Shown here: piece by piece, positions 38,180 through 49,953 of the stretch
How the letters are laid out: every line of letters starts with the position of its first letter
How positions within the stretch are numbered: the first letter of the stretch is position 1
DNA from: Hirsutella rhossiliensis
Lineage: Eukaryota > Ascomycota > Sordariomycetes > Hypocreales > Ophiocordycipitaceae
DNA: 64,000 bases
Direction: 5' to 3'
Assembly: GCF_020360975.1 (NCBI RefSeq)
Contig: NW_025408676.1
Location: 2,976,001 to 3,040,000 of the forward strand
The notes under the pieces: generated by a model
Databases searched by the model: none
What the model was told of the DNA's origin: nothing
Seen by the model: only the letters and a program-made list of their open reading frames with translations
Translations under genes and position numbers: made by a program

Positions 38180-40943
38180 ACTTAGGGCTCCCTTCCTCTA
38201 GGGTTTCTACTAATAGGTTAGTAACCTAGTATAGGTCGCTATATTCCGTGGTTTTACGTATAGCCGGCTCTTTAGTCGGAGTTACCCTAGCTAGGGTTTC
38301 CTTAGGTATATCGATCTATAAGAACTATATTTTGTCGCTAAGGTCTACTAGCGTCCCTAAGTACTATCTTTTTTTAAATCTAACGCGGCGAGCGGTAGTA
38401 TTAACCGCTATAACTAGAGTTATACCTTAGATTAGGTTATAGGCTAATAATAGGTCTCTCGGAAAGAATACTAGGTTACGATTCCTTAGTACGTCCTTAA
38501 TCTACGCCGGTAGGCGTTCTATCCTATATATAGGGACGTCGACGTCGGCTTAGTATATAACCTAATAATAGATCGCGTAGCCCTATTAGGTCGAGCGAGC
38601 TATAACTATTAGGTTGCTATATAAGCCGATAGATATTATTCCCTTAGAATTTAAGATATTAACTTTATTTAGTACCGAGAAATCTTATCCGAGCAATAAT
38701 CCTATAAATAGGGTCTAGACTACCTAGGCGCCGATAGTAAACTATCTAACCTTAAATCCCGTTCCTTATTTCCCTAGGATATTTATTATTAAGGTCGCCT
38801 AACCCTTAGTTCGGCTTTTCCTTATACTAGATAGTAGGACCTACTAGGTTATATTAAGGGTTACGTCGTTAAAGTAGTTAAGCTAGTCTTCCTTAATTAT
38901 AAAGCGGGCTATGCCGGAGTCTATATATACGTTTAATAGCTAGTCTAGGCCTTTAGTTTTAAAGATAGATATCTAGGCGTATATAAACTAAGACGGCTTC
39001 GATAGATCTAATATTTCGGTTTATAGCGCCGCTCTTATAGTTAGCTAGTTCCTTAGTATTCTAGGCGAACGACTTAGTCCTATAGGTTCTAGTTCTATTA
39101 TATCGGGAATAAATAAAATCTTATCTTTTACTTCTTTAGTTTCTTCTCCTACGTTAGCGGTAGTATTACTATCTTCTAGCCCTTTATCCTAGGTAAATAA
39201 GATCTAGTATTATATTTCCTAGGAAAGATAGATCCCGCCTTAGTCGTCGGTTAGTGCCGCTTAAATCTAATAGGCAAGGTTAATAATAATTAGGTTTTCC
39301 TAAGAGCCCTCCTTTAGTTTCGAATCCTAAGGCTATAGTCCGGTTTAGGGACTAGTTAATTAGTTTAGTACTAGGCCCTTATCTATCTAGTATAGATTAT
39401 TCTATCTTAACGTAGTTATTATATTTCCTTTCTATTAGAATTATCCTCGTTCCTAGGGTTTCTAGCTAGTTAGTTTAGCTATAGATAGGGTAGAGTTTAC
39501 TATAGTCTTATTCTTAGTTTCGCGTAACCCGCCTTATACGCGTCCTTTTACTACGTTACTTATCTTCCCCTATAACCTAACCGTTAGCTTAGTTTCTAAC
39601 TATAGGATAAGTTACTTATAGTTATTAATCTAGGTATCGAATAATTCTAGACCGGTAGGTCGGTAGAATAATTCTCGTAGTAATACGTTTAGTTATTAAT
39701 AGACTAGTATAGTAAGGTGCTCTTTTAAGTATAGTACTACTTTTACTTTTTAGCGGAGCTTTAATATCTATCTATAAAAGTCGGCTCTATTTATAATATT
39801 TAAGGTAGTAAATCGTTCTATTTATAACGATCTTAAAGCTACTTCCGGCTAGATAGCGAAGCGTTTTTATAGTTTAGTATACTAGGCGGTATATCCCTAG
39901 TCTAGGGTATAAAGTATAGCTTAGTCGGACTCGCTAAGATTACTAGAATACTATTTAATAGCGGTTCCGCGGAGTAAGCTAGGGATTAGTATTACTAGTT
40001 TGTTAGCGTATTCTAGTCCGCGGATAGCTACCTATTTTAGGGAATCGATAAATCGATTAACGCTTCTATATATAATTATTTTCTTAGTTTCTTTAAGAAC
40101 GTTAAACGTTATATCGAAGGGGCTAGTAGGGTTAAACTTCCTTACGTCTTTTAGTTTAATATATACTATAGGTGCTCGAGGAGGGTTTACGGTAGTATTA
40201 TCCTTAGTTTCTCTTACTATAGCTTTTACTAGTAGTCTCGTAAAAGCTTCTTTTATAATTAGACTTACTAGCTAGTTTACTAGGGTTATTATCGTAAATA
40301 TACCGCTAAGGGCGGTATTATTTAGAGGTTCTTTCTTATTTTATTTATTATAGTTTAGCGAACTTCTTAGCGAACTTCTAGGGCTTTATCCTTTTAATAG
40401 AGGTAGTTAGGGCGGGGTAAGGGAAGCTATACTATATCGATTTCTATATAGCTCCGTTACTTATAGCTAATATTAGCTTATTACTAAAACGTATTTTAGG
40501 TTATTAATTCGTTCTTATAGGCTTTAACGATCGGCTAGGTAGGCTAGTAAGTTATATTATAGAAGTTCCGCTCTTAATTCCTCCGGGCGTCGTTCCTACC
40601 GCTAGGGTAGGCGATCCGGCTATCTTCTATTTCTATAGGCACTTAATAGGAAATATCCTAGAAATAGGTATCTTTCTAACCGCTAATAAAAGCTCTATAA
40701 TACTTAAGCTTTAATACGTCGAAGTTCTACCTTTATCCGGAGTTCCCTAAGTATTTCTTCTATAAAAAGAGATTAAGAAGCCGGTATTCGTTAGTACGCG
40801 AGTAGGAGCTTTCTTCCTAAGAAGATATTAAGGTTTATAGGTCGAGGTTAACTCGTTTCTTTCCTTACTTTTTTTATCTTCCGTTTTACTAGATATAGAC
40901 TTTAGGAGAATAGATATTTAAGGGAATTAAAATTACTACTATT
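38180..40943 (-). pseudogene. gag and protease part of element C
   Basis: Near 38,905-38,920 the minus strand reads V-Y-I-D-S-G, a retropepsin active site with an intact D-S-G. The region to the right (39,000-40,900) would be Gag by position. I see no zinc knuckle with certainty. The segment resumes exactly after the AGCGG duplication of Gypsy A2 and ends at the 5' LTR of C. Confidence 0.65.
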
Positions 40944-41649
40944 TATTATATACTAGTCCCTTAGTATAGGGCTAGTACGTTAACCTTACCGTTTACCTAG
41001 ATCTAGTATAGGTCTAATAGGTAATTAAATAAACTAGCTACTATATATAATTAAATATATTATATAGACTAGCTACTATATATTATTACGCGCGTTAAAT
41101 ATAGACTAGCTACCGGTCTTATAAGTTAAAGTAAGAGTAGTAATAACTATCTATATTCTTCTTTACCCGCTTAAGATCTAGTAGGTTCTTTATCTTCTAT
41201 ATATACTATAATAAGTATAAGACCTTACTTAGGGTTTTAACCGAGTAATATCTTAACCTTATAATTATATAATAGTAATACGGCGTCTTAGCGGTATTTC
41301 CTAGTATTTTCCTTAGGTAAGTATAGGTATTTCTCTATAATTTCCCCGCTATATTCTTATAGTAACTTCTTAGGGAAATATTAATATAATCCCTAAGGAG
41401 CTATTATTACTTAGGAAATCGTAGTATATTCCCCGTATAATATATCCTTAGGGGAAATCTCCGTAAAACGTCTATATAATCCGCTCGGTTATCGTTTCTA
41501 GGATTTCTAGGTAATTTCCTAGAGTTTGCCCGGTAGCTTCTAGGTTCCTTCTTCCGCGGGGAGCCTTAGGGAGTTAAGGGTAACTTCCCTAAAGAAGGCC
41601 GATATCATTATAAGTACCTAGATTATTAACTATAGGGTATCCCGTAATA
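40944..41649 (-). repeat. 5' LTR of element C
   Basis: A 706-bp direct repeat of 10,091-10,796. It is followed by CCGTT, the presumed right target duplication. Confidence 0.85.
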
Positions 41650-41654
41650 CCGTT

Positions 41655-44600
41655 AGTTTATTATTCTTATTTATTATTCTAAATAAGGCTTTAAACCTAT
41701 CGAGGGCTATAGTTCCTATAAACTTATATATAGGTTCTTATATAGGGTTAAGATACCTACGCTACTTAACGAGGACCTCTTAGCGTTTCCCCCTACTAAC
41801 CTTTTTCTAGCGCGCGGCCTATATCTCTTTAACCTTAAACTTATCCTCTCCCTTTACCTTAATTATAGGCGGTTAGGCGTCCGCTACTTTTTATCTAGGT
41901 AGCGGGTTAAAGGAGGCTCTATAAAGGAGGTCTATATTAATCTTACTATAGACCCCTATTAAAAGACTATCGAGCTCTATAACCTATAGGCTAATAACCC
42001 TTTATATTATAAACTTTATATATAGCTAGTTAAGCTTTTTTTTTAGCCGTGCTAACCTATAGTTATAGAGGTCTAGCTATACCTTATCTCTTACTATAAA
42101 CCTATTTACTAGGGCCTTAGTTTTATTAGCGTGCCGCTCTTAATCTTATACCGCGGTGGCTATCGCGGATTAGTAATAATCTATAGTCTCCTATAGCTTT
42201 CGTATAAACGTAGAGGTATAGCCCTTTAATAATAAATTACTATACTACTCTACTACTATATTTATAGTAAAGGGAACTAGTAAGGGTAGTTCGAAGCTAT
42301 ATATTATAAAGAAAGAGGCTATCTTAATAAAGGTATATAGTTTACTATTTAACGTAAGTTAAGCTATAAGGAGCTAATAGTCTTAGTTTACTTAGTTACG
42401 AGCTATAATAGCCTATAGGTAAGCCTACGCTTCCTAGTTAACCCTCTTAGGCCCTCTATTAGTTTATAGGTAATATACTATACTAAGTAGCTATATAATC
42501 TAAAGTAGCTAGTATAGGTACTACTAAAAGCGGCTAGTTTAATTCGATCCCCTATCGCTTATAATAAAGGCTAGCTAGCTATATAAGTAGGCCTAGTACT
42601 ATAAAAAGCGCTCTACGTAAGACTTTATATCTATAGATAGTATCGGCTTTAATACTATAGACTTACTAAGTTAGTCCTTAATTACCTATATATAGCGGTT
42701 ACCGCCCTCTATAAGTAGGAGGTCCGTTATAAAGTCTATCTATATATATATATAAAACTAGTTAGGCACCGGAAGCTACTTAAGTAGCCCCTTAAGCTAT
42801 GCCCTCTAAATCTTAGTATAGCTATAGATATTATAGTTATAGAGGAAGCAGCGAACGTAGTACTATAGGAGGGGCTAGTAGAAATCCCTCGTAAGGCCTA
42901 CTACTATACCCTGCTTACTTAGGTAGCCTACGATACTAGAGTTATAAACGAGCTAAACTAGCTTCCTTTAGAGCTTATTTTATTCGTCTAGCTCCGGCGG
43001 TCTATCCTTCTCCCTAGCTTTTATAGTATATAGCGCGCCTAGCACCTATAGTCTCCCTTACTAACGTAGATACCCCCGTAGGTTAATATAATAGTCGGCT
43101 ACTTATACCTTTAGCTTTAGCTTTAGATTAAAGCATTAAGCGCTAGACTTAATAGCGCGGCGTATACTCTCGTAGGTATAGTCTAGAAACGATATCCTAT
43201 CTTATAAGCGCTAAAGGACCTTATCTTAGAATACCCGCGCTATACGCGCCCCTAGGCCGGTCTATCCCTCCTCGCTAGGCTAAGGTAAAGGTATAGGGGA
43301 AGGCTTATCTATTAGCGCCGCGCCTTCCTTTACTAAGGAAGCTCCTATATAAGTCTATAGCGCTTCTTATAGGATAAGCTATAGATCCTAGGCCTCGATA
43401 TCCGCTCCTATCGGCCGGTCTTAATCCTTCCGGGAAAGTATATCTAGGACTATAGAGTCCCGCCTTAGCCGGTACTTAATTAAGAAGTTAAAGTATAAGA
43501 GATACTCCGCCTCCTAGTAAGCTTACCGTTCTAAGAGGTACTAGCGGGTTATAAAGTACTCGAGATTCTTATAGTCTATAAGAACCTCGAAGCTCTTATA
43601 GCTCTAGAGCTCCGCTTACTATTACTTAAGGCAGCTAATAATCGCTAGTATCTCTTTATCGTAAATAGCGTAATTCCGCTTTACTAAGGTTAGCTTATAG
43701 GAGTAGAACGCTATTAGTTACTTCTGCCTATTTACCTCTTAAGAGAGCGTTCCTCTAAGTACCTAGCCGCTATAGTTTACTTCGATTAACGTAGACTAGT
43801 CGAAGTCCTACTAGAGTAGTACTAAGGCCCGCGAGAATAAGTCCTTAAGCGTATAGAACGCTTCTTCCTATATAGGCCCTTAATAAAAGGCGGTCTATTT
43901 CCTAGTAATCTCGTTTAGGAGACTTATAATATAAGAGAAGCCCTTAATAAATATCCTATAATAGTTCGTAAACCTAAGAAAGCTCTATACGCCCGTTTAC
44001 TTAGTTAGGGCCGCTTAGTCTTAGATCGCTTAGATCTTTATAGGATCTACCTATATACCTACGCTTACGTAGATAATAAAGCCTAGGTACTTAACCCTCT
44101 TAACCCTAAATTCGCACTTATCTAGGTTAAGGTAGAGCCTATAAAGTTAGAGGCGCTCTAAGACCCTTTATACTTTCTATATATAGTCCTTATAAGAGCC
44201 GCTTATATAAATAAGGATATTATCTATATATATAGAGGCAAACTTATTAAGGAACTCTTATAATATATTATTAATATAACGCTAGAAGGTAGTAGGCGCT
44301 CCTAAGAGGCTAAAGGGCGTTATAAGCTACTTAAATAAGCTATAGCGTATATAGAACGCCGTCTTCTACTTATTACCCTCTAAGATCTATACCTTATAAA
44401 ACGCCTATTTTATATTTAGCTTTATAAACTACTTTACCTTTAAAAGGTTACGGAGCGTATCTAAGATTAAGGGTAAGGGGTAGCGGTCTAGCCTCGTAAT
44501 TGCGTTTAAAGCCCTATAGTCGTAATAGAACTATATCCCGCCCCTTAGTTTATATATAAATAGGACTAGCGCTCTTACTTTAAAGCTACTTACTTAAATA

Positions 44601-44990
44601 AAACCCTTATTTAGGAGGTCCCTTAGCGTCTTCTCTAATATTAGTAGCTCCGCGTATAATATACTATATAGCAGTCCGAACGGTATAGGTAGTTCCTACC
44701 CTTTCTTATTAGTATAGAGTACGATCTTATAGTTTACCCCCGGCTTATATAGGTTAAGCTTATCCGCTTCCTAGGACTTAAATAGCGGTAGGAGGTTATA
44801 AAAGCGCTTTAGTATCTACTACTATACCTTATAGTATAGTAGTTATATACCTAGGAAGCCTACTAGCTATAACGCTAGAGTTAGTTTAAATCCGGCTAAG
44901 GGCACGATTAATTTTTAGTTAGACTAATAGACTACGCTAACCTACTTATTAATTAGCTAATTAGCGCTTTTAAAAGCGCTTATAAATATA
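41655..44990 (-). pseudogene. pol of Gypsy element D (chromodomain type), RIP-mutated
   Basis: The minus strand encodes a readable Ty3/Gypsy RT, with the active site at about 44,207-44,260 as YIDN (Asp to Asn) and a well-kept palm region around 44,270-44,600. Integrase sequence follows toward 42,000. A C-terminal chromodomain (about 41,690-41,830) with V-K-W-type and W-E-P-type positions ends at the insertion point of element C. The last codons and stop lie beyond C, at about 10,080. Confidence 0.82.
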
Positions 44991-45004
44991 CTAGTAGTCT
45001 AGCC

Positions 45005-45540
45005 CTACTATAAGTAGGCCGGCCCGGACTTCGCTTACCCGGACCTAGCGACGAATTCGTTAGGACCTCCCCCTAACCCCGGTCCGGGCCCCCTAACCGG
45101 GAAAATAAAAACCTAGGGCCGATACTAGTAACTCGATAAGTATAGCGCGAAGCTAGTGCGATAACCCGACTACCGGCCCGGCTAAAGGCTAGCATTAATA
45201 AAAAAATAGCCCGCTAAGCCTTACGGCGGAAAAATAAGGCAGAGCCTAAGAAGATATCGTTATAAGATAAGGTTAGAGATAATTATATAATTAACTATTA
45301 ACCGTTAACTAAAAAACGCTCGTACTACCGATTAATGCTATATACCCTACGTATATAAAGGAGTTACTTTCTAAGGTTACTTTATAGCGGGGCTAATACG
45401 ATTCCGACTAACTATAACGATACCTAAGATAGCCGGCGTAAGATTCCTACGTATTATAACCGCGACCTAGTATAAGGGCAGACTAGCTACGAAAGAAGGG
45501 AGGGTTTTCCTCTAAGTACTTTAGTTTTTCCCTCCTATTT
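45005..45540. other. GC-rich, apparently non-coding island inside element D
   Basis: Between the RT start and the Gag region the sequence becomes GC-rich with short inverted CCGG/GGCC-containing motifs (45,005-45,200) and then AT-rich again. I find no continuing pol frame. It is CA/TG-depleted, so it was RIPed with the rest. It may be an insertion such as a solo LTR, or a spacer; no duplication could be identified. Confidence 0.4.
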
Positions 45541-45639
45541 AACGTCGAAGTTCTAGATACCTCTAGATAGGTTACTAGTATAATCTTAATAATAATAATA
45601 ATATCTACTACTATAGCTTAGAGGGCGACTTTAGCTTCT

Positions 45640-47410
45640 TTATTTAAAGGGCCTTATCGATATCCGCTAGGCTAACTATATAGACCGCTATATTAGCCGC
45701 TACCCGGCCTTGCCCTTACTTTACCTATTATAAGGTTCCTATAAAGATAGAGGTAAGGACTTCTTATACTAAGTATAAAGCTCGTACGCTTAGTCCTACG
45801 CTTATAGAACCGTCGTTATAGTAAACCTATTATTATATAGGCCTAAACTATAGCTTCCTTTAGTATAGAACTAAGTATAACTCTATATATAATAACTAGG
45901 GTTTCCTAAGGATTAAGGGAAATTCTAGTTAAGGGATTATATAGGCTACGATAAGCTTATAGTAACCGTTAACCTCTATAGCTAACTATATAATACCCTT
46001 AATTATTATACCCTCTATTATACTTAAGGCGCCCTTTACTTACCTTAAGGCGATCTTTTCTACTAGCACTTATATCTCTCGTATAAGCGCCTCGTTAACT
46101 ATAGCGTAGTACTAGTAGCCCTTATCTATAAAGGTAGTAATAAGTAAGGAGTTATTAATTATAACCTATATTAAAGTAAGCTCCTCTTTTATATAGGCGG
46201 ATAATTCCTCCTTCTCCCTTACTAGTACTAGTAATTAAGGCTCCGGAGCCCGTTTTTACTCTAGAGCTACTTTTTTTCCTCTAGGCCTAGGGGGGCGGAG
46301 TCCTCCTTATCGTCTAAGGCAAAGAGTAGTTCCGTCCTTACTATTTAAACCGCTATAGGCCGCTTAGCTAAAAGGAAGGGGCATTTTAATATAAAGTATA
46401 TAGATACTCCGTAATATAGGTAGCGGCCGTTAGCCTTCTTCTTCCCGATTTCCTTACTTATTACCTACTTTACCTACTACTTAAAGTATAGGGCGGTATA
46501 AGGGGTAGTCGACGGCGTCTTCTTACTATATCTAGCCCGGTCTATATAGGTAGCTAATATTAAGGTATCCCTATCTATATCGATAGCTAGTTATTTATCT
46601 TATAAAAGGGCGGTAATCCCGTCGCCGCTATATAGTATACGCTTATAAAGCTTCTAGAAACGCGGCGTCTATTTATAGCCCTAAGCTACCTTTATTAACC
46701 GGCCTATATACTCGCTATAGTTAGTAGGTATAATTATAAGGATAAGTAGCTCTTATAGGGCTAGCGTAATCGAATTCTATAGCTATATAAGCTTCGCGCT
46801 ATCTTCTTATACTATAGTCCCCGCTACTTATAAGAGCGTCTCTTTAAAATTAGGAAAGAATTCGCTAAAGGTTTATCTATCTCTCTACTTAAAGGTCTAT
46901 AGCCTATCTTACGCCTTCTCCCGCTCTTATACGTTGCCGAATATATATATAAGGTATTAAAAGAAGTCTTATAGGTCGCGTCTACCCCTAGGGCCGCCCT
47001 TATCTTAGAATCTAAAGATCCGCTATATCTAAGGCTCTAGTAGCGTATAGAGGAGCGAATACTACGCTATATTATAATAGCTATTTAGGCCCTATTTCTT
47101 ATCGGTTATAAACTTTATTTATAGCCGGCTAAGGAAGAAGTAGAAGGACTCCGGCTTACCGTCCTAAGTCGGCTAAGGGAGAGGCTTCCGCGTCGGTAGT
47201 ATCGCCGCCGTAACCGGCGTTACGGAGGCCGTAGGGGTTAGAGCTAGTCTCGTAGACGGCTCCCCTAGTATAGCGAGAACCTCGTCCTTCTCGCTAGCCG
47301 TCGCGCTTTTAATTGCTTCTAGGATAGCTACGATACTTCCTATCCGTCTAGGGAGGGGCGGAGTGCTTCCTCGAGGGGGAGGCGCCCTCTCTAGAGAGAT
47401 ATCTATTAGA
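45640..47410 (-). pseudogene. gag region of element D
   Basis: A minus-strand frame from about 47,400 begins with a Pro/Thr/Ala-rich stretch. It then (about 47,150-46,560) gives a helical, aromatic-containing segment with the look of a retroviral-type Gag capsid, interrupted by TAG/TAA codons. No zinc knuckle was identified with certainty. The 5' LTR expected to the right was not found, so D may be truncated at the RIP boundary. Confidence 0.55.
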
Positions 47411-47430
47411 TCTATTAGTTAATAGCTTAT

Positions 47431-47967
47431 ACTATCACGGAGTAGGCAGAGGCGTAGGCGTAGGTGCCGTCCGTAGGATAATATTAATAAGCTATATAGA
47501 GCTCTCTTTGCGCGGCTAGCCTATATATATATATACGGGATCCGGCCCTCCGTATATAACTATACGGCTTAGGCCGTAGCCTAAGCCTATAACCTATAAT
47601 AGTTAAAGACTCTTATAAATACTAACGCCGTTATCCTTACTAAGCTAGGCGCCGCCTTTATAAAAACGTAGTAATACTAGGCATACTAAAACCTTAATAT
47701 AAAGCGCTAAAACTATTACTCTATAATGCTGCCGGCGAAGCTCGCGGGCAAGACCCCGATAAAATCTACTAGCTACCGCCTGCAGCCTTCTTTTAGCTGC
47801 TTTAGCCGTAGCATAATATCGACTAGATGTATATACCGCTAATTCGGGAAGAAAGCGCAGCCCTTGCTGCCGATATAGAACGCATAAACGGGTAACTATT
47901 CGACAAGCAACTTATATACCGTGCGTGGAACCACCCGGCGTAAAGATGGGCGAAGGACTTAATATAT
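47431..47967. other. Transition zone at the edge of RIP
   Basis: CA and TG reappear gradually (first at about 47,435-47,520, commonly after 47,720). No gene is recognised. It may contain the degraded 5' end of element D. Confidence 0.5.
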
Positions 47968-47970
47968 TTA

Positions 47971-48685
47971 GGGCCTGATCCACAACGCCTCGCAAAAAGC
48001 GAGACGGACGTGCCGCTCGGGTAAAAGAGTATCTGCACCCCGATTAGTACCGTTTTTAGGTATAAATAAAAGAGTGCAAGCTCCTCCTTCCCTAGAAGTA
48101 TATCGACCCCTGCCTACGATATATCGAGCTAGTAGGGGCCGCATAGATGCCTATATTAGGGAAAGATGCTAAGAGGAAGGCAGAAAAAGGCCGTTTTTGG
48201 CCTATATCGCCCCGAAAGAAAAGAGGCGGCGTTAGAGCCTTTTTTTCTTTCGGGGCGGCCTCGAGCTACGAACTATACCTTTCTATTAAGCCCTAAGATA
48301 ACTTATAGGCTGCCCGGCGACTTCTATAGCCGCCTTATATGCGAAGATAAGGCTGACGATGATCTTAAAATAGCTATTTAAGGAACCGTAAGGTCTACCG
48401 GTTAGTCTATCGTATATTTCTGCTTCTCTAAACCTCCTAATAGTTTAACTAACTTGCTAACGATGGAGGCATAATAGTTACGAGCCACGAGACCTCGCGA
48501 TTAGTATCACGTAGAAAAGACGATCGCACGATACTTTAAAAAAACACGGCAGAGCCCTAAGGTAGTAAAGAAATCGCTATATAAGGATGTGGGACGGTAT
48601 AAGCGAGCGTGCGAACTAAATTTATACAGGGTAAGTCTCCCTGCACGTCCGTCTCGCTCTTTACGAGGCGTCGTGGATCAGGCCC
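47971..48685. mobile_element. MITE-like element, PIF/Harbinger type by ends
   Basis: The 43-bp arms at 47,971-48,013 and 48,643-48,685 are inverted copies with about three mismatches, starting GGGCCTGATCC at both ends. They are flanked by TTA on both sides (47,968-47,970 and 48,686-48,688). A 3-bp TTA/TAA duplication is the known hallmark of PIF/Harbinger transposons. The 715-bp length and the lack of a transposase indicate a non-autonomous element. It shows no CA/TG depletion, so it arrived after RIP of the neighbour or was never a RIP target. Confidence 0.75.
48208..48257. repeat. Perfect 15-bp hairpin inside the MITE
   Basis: CGCCCCGAAAGAAAA (48,208-48,222) is exactly complementary to 48,243-48,257, with a 20-nt loop. 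A short open frame (48,166-48,381) crosses it but resembles no known protein, and I do not call it a gene. Confidence 0.8.
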
Positions 48686-48688
48686 TTA

Positions 48689-49953
48689 GACCGAGGATAC
48701 GACATTCAACCTCCAGTTTCACGACACGCGTGTTTGGCCTAGTCGTGGGGCCAACAAGCACTAGGTTAGAGTTCATATGCGGCCAAGAATGATCTATAAT
48801 GACCCCATTTATGATCAGAGGGTGCTGAAAGAATCGCATGTGGAGTCAAGGCGGGCTGCCACGTCTATAAGGAGCCGACAGTCCTCACTTAACAATCTGC
48901 CCCTATTTACAGCGGGCAACGGCGACGAAAGCAACACAACAACACGACGACGACAACTACCAGCACACCATATTGCAAGTAGACTTACTACCTGTAATTG
49001 CTCGATGTGTCCAAGAGCCCCGTGTGAGCCCGCATTATCGTCGGTGCTAACGTATTCCTGTCTAGACGTAAGCTCACACTATGTCCCTTCGAAGAATTTT
49101 TCTACCCGTGTGAGAAACGGTACTTTAATGTATATCCCGAGCAATGAACTTGGTAAAGCGATCGAGTGTGTACACATATTGGGCCCTCGCTCGAGAACAT
49201 AAACTAAAACTCGTCCAGGTCCCGGGAAATAATCACATATGAACTCTGAGCGAGGAGGAGTCGACGATGTGTAGGGAGCGTATAAGTGGCTAGACTAGGA
49301 GCAGCGCTACAAAAAAATTCAGTTCCCCATGTCTGCTTGGGCAACTATTATGATCTGCCTGGCGATGTAGTTGGATGAGGGCATAGACTTGACGGAGAAA
49401 TATCTTACGTAGAACACGCCCGACGGAATTGATTGACGATGCAATCGCTTGGTTGCTGTCAGAGAGCGACCACGTGATTTTAATACTTTGTAGATAGTCT
49501 CAGTTTTTGAACATTGTGCAAATAGCCCAAGTCGGGATCTCCTTAGGAATCCCCTTTTCTCCTTTTGAACAATCACTTCGTGTTAGTCGCATTCGACCTT
49601 GCTCATGCACTCGAACCGTTAGACTTGGTTGTATGCTAGGCCTGGAAACCACATCCTGAATCGATATTGACAGCCATTGTGTCATCAAAGGGCCGGCGGG
49701 TTCTGAAGGAAATACTCTGGCGTAATCGAACTGGCCATACGAGAGATTTAAAGACCGCTTAGCTGGTCCGAGAAGAAAAGCAGATCGAGATAATAGGACA
49801 ACTACCTCGCCTTTTCATTAAAGAGCACGCGAAGGTTGCCATGAATTCGCCCTAGAAGACTTTGCATAAGTAAACTTCCTAGAGCCGTCCCACCGTACCG
49901 AATGATCGAGTCTACATCTACACGCACTTGTAAGAGGCTGGCCCGGAGTTTAT
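48689..49953. other. About 1.26 kb without a recognisable gene
   Basis: Balanced composition with normal CA/TG. Several frames of 60-140 codons exist (for example 48,777-49,202 on plus), but none shows a conserved motif, and the protein look is random. Probably decayed or intergenic sequence between the transposons and the FZO1 fragment. Confidence 0.5.

Larger units (their letters stand above)
10086..41654 (-). mobile_element. Gypsy element C (chromodomain type), split by three nested insertions
   Basis: Two direct 706-bp repeats, 10,091-10,796 and 40,944-41,649, bound the unit and are taken as its LTRs. The flanking 5-mers CTATT (10,086) and CCGTT (41,650) differ only by C/T and G/A and fit one target duplication changed by RIP. 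Removing B, the Copia element and A leaves about 8.4 kb of interior. On the minus strand it runs in order: gag region (to about 39,000), retropepsin (about 38,910), RT (about 23,540), integrase (about 22,120), chromodomain (about 21,120-21,200) and an extra frame. No convincing polypurine tract is seen next to the 3' LTR, so orientation rests on the pol domains. Confidence 0.8.
1..47430. other. RIP-saturated AT-rich block
   Basis: The block is almost free of the dinucleotides CA and TG but retains CG: the first 600 bases contain one CA (position 4) and no TG. This is the expected end state of repeat-induced point mutation, which converts CpA to TpA on both strands. As a result ATG, TGA, TGG, CAA and CAG codons are nearly gone and former coding frames are interrupted only by TAA and TAG. 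Everything recognisable inside is repetitive (LTR retrotransposons), as expected for a RIP target. The density drops at about 47,430-47,720, where CA and TG reappear. Confidence 0.95.

Noticed and set aside
38248..40275. Short plus-strand open frames at 38,248-38,430 and 40,000-40,275
   Set aside because: They lie antisense to the gag/protease region of element C, have no motif, and exist only because an ATG or alternative start survived by chance.
48166..48381. 71-codon frame inside the MITE
   Set aside because: It crosses the perfect hairpin and resembles no transposase; more likely accidental.
48777..49202. 141-codon plus-strand frame in the gap before the FZO1 fragment
   Set aside because: No conserved motif, no plausible start context, and overlapping frames of similar size occur nearby; not enough to call a gene.
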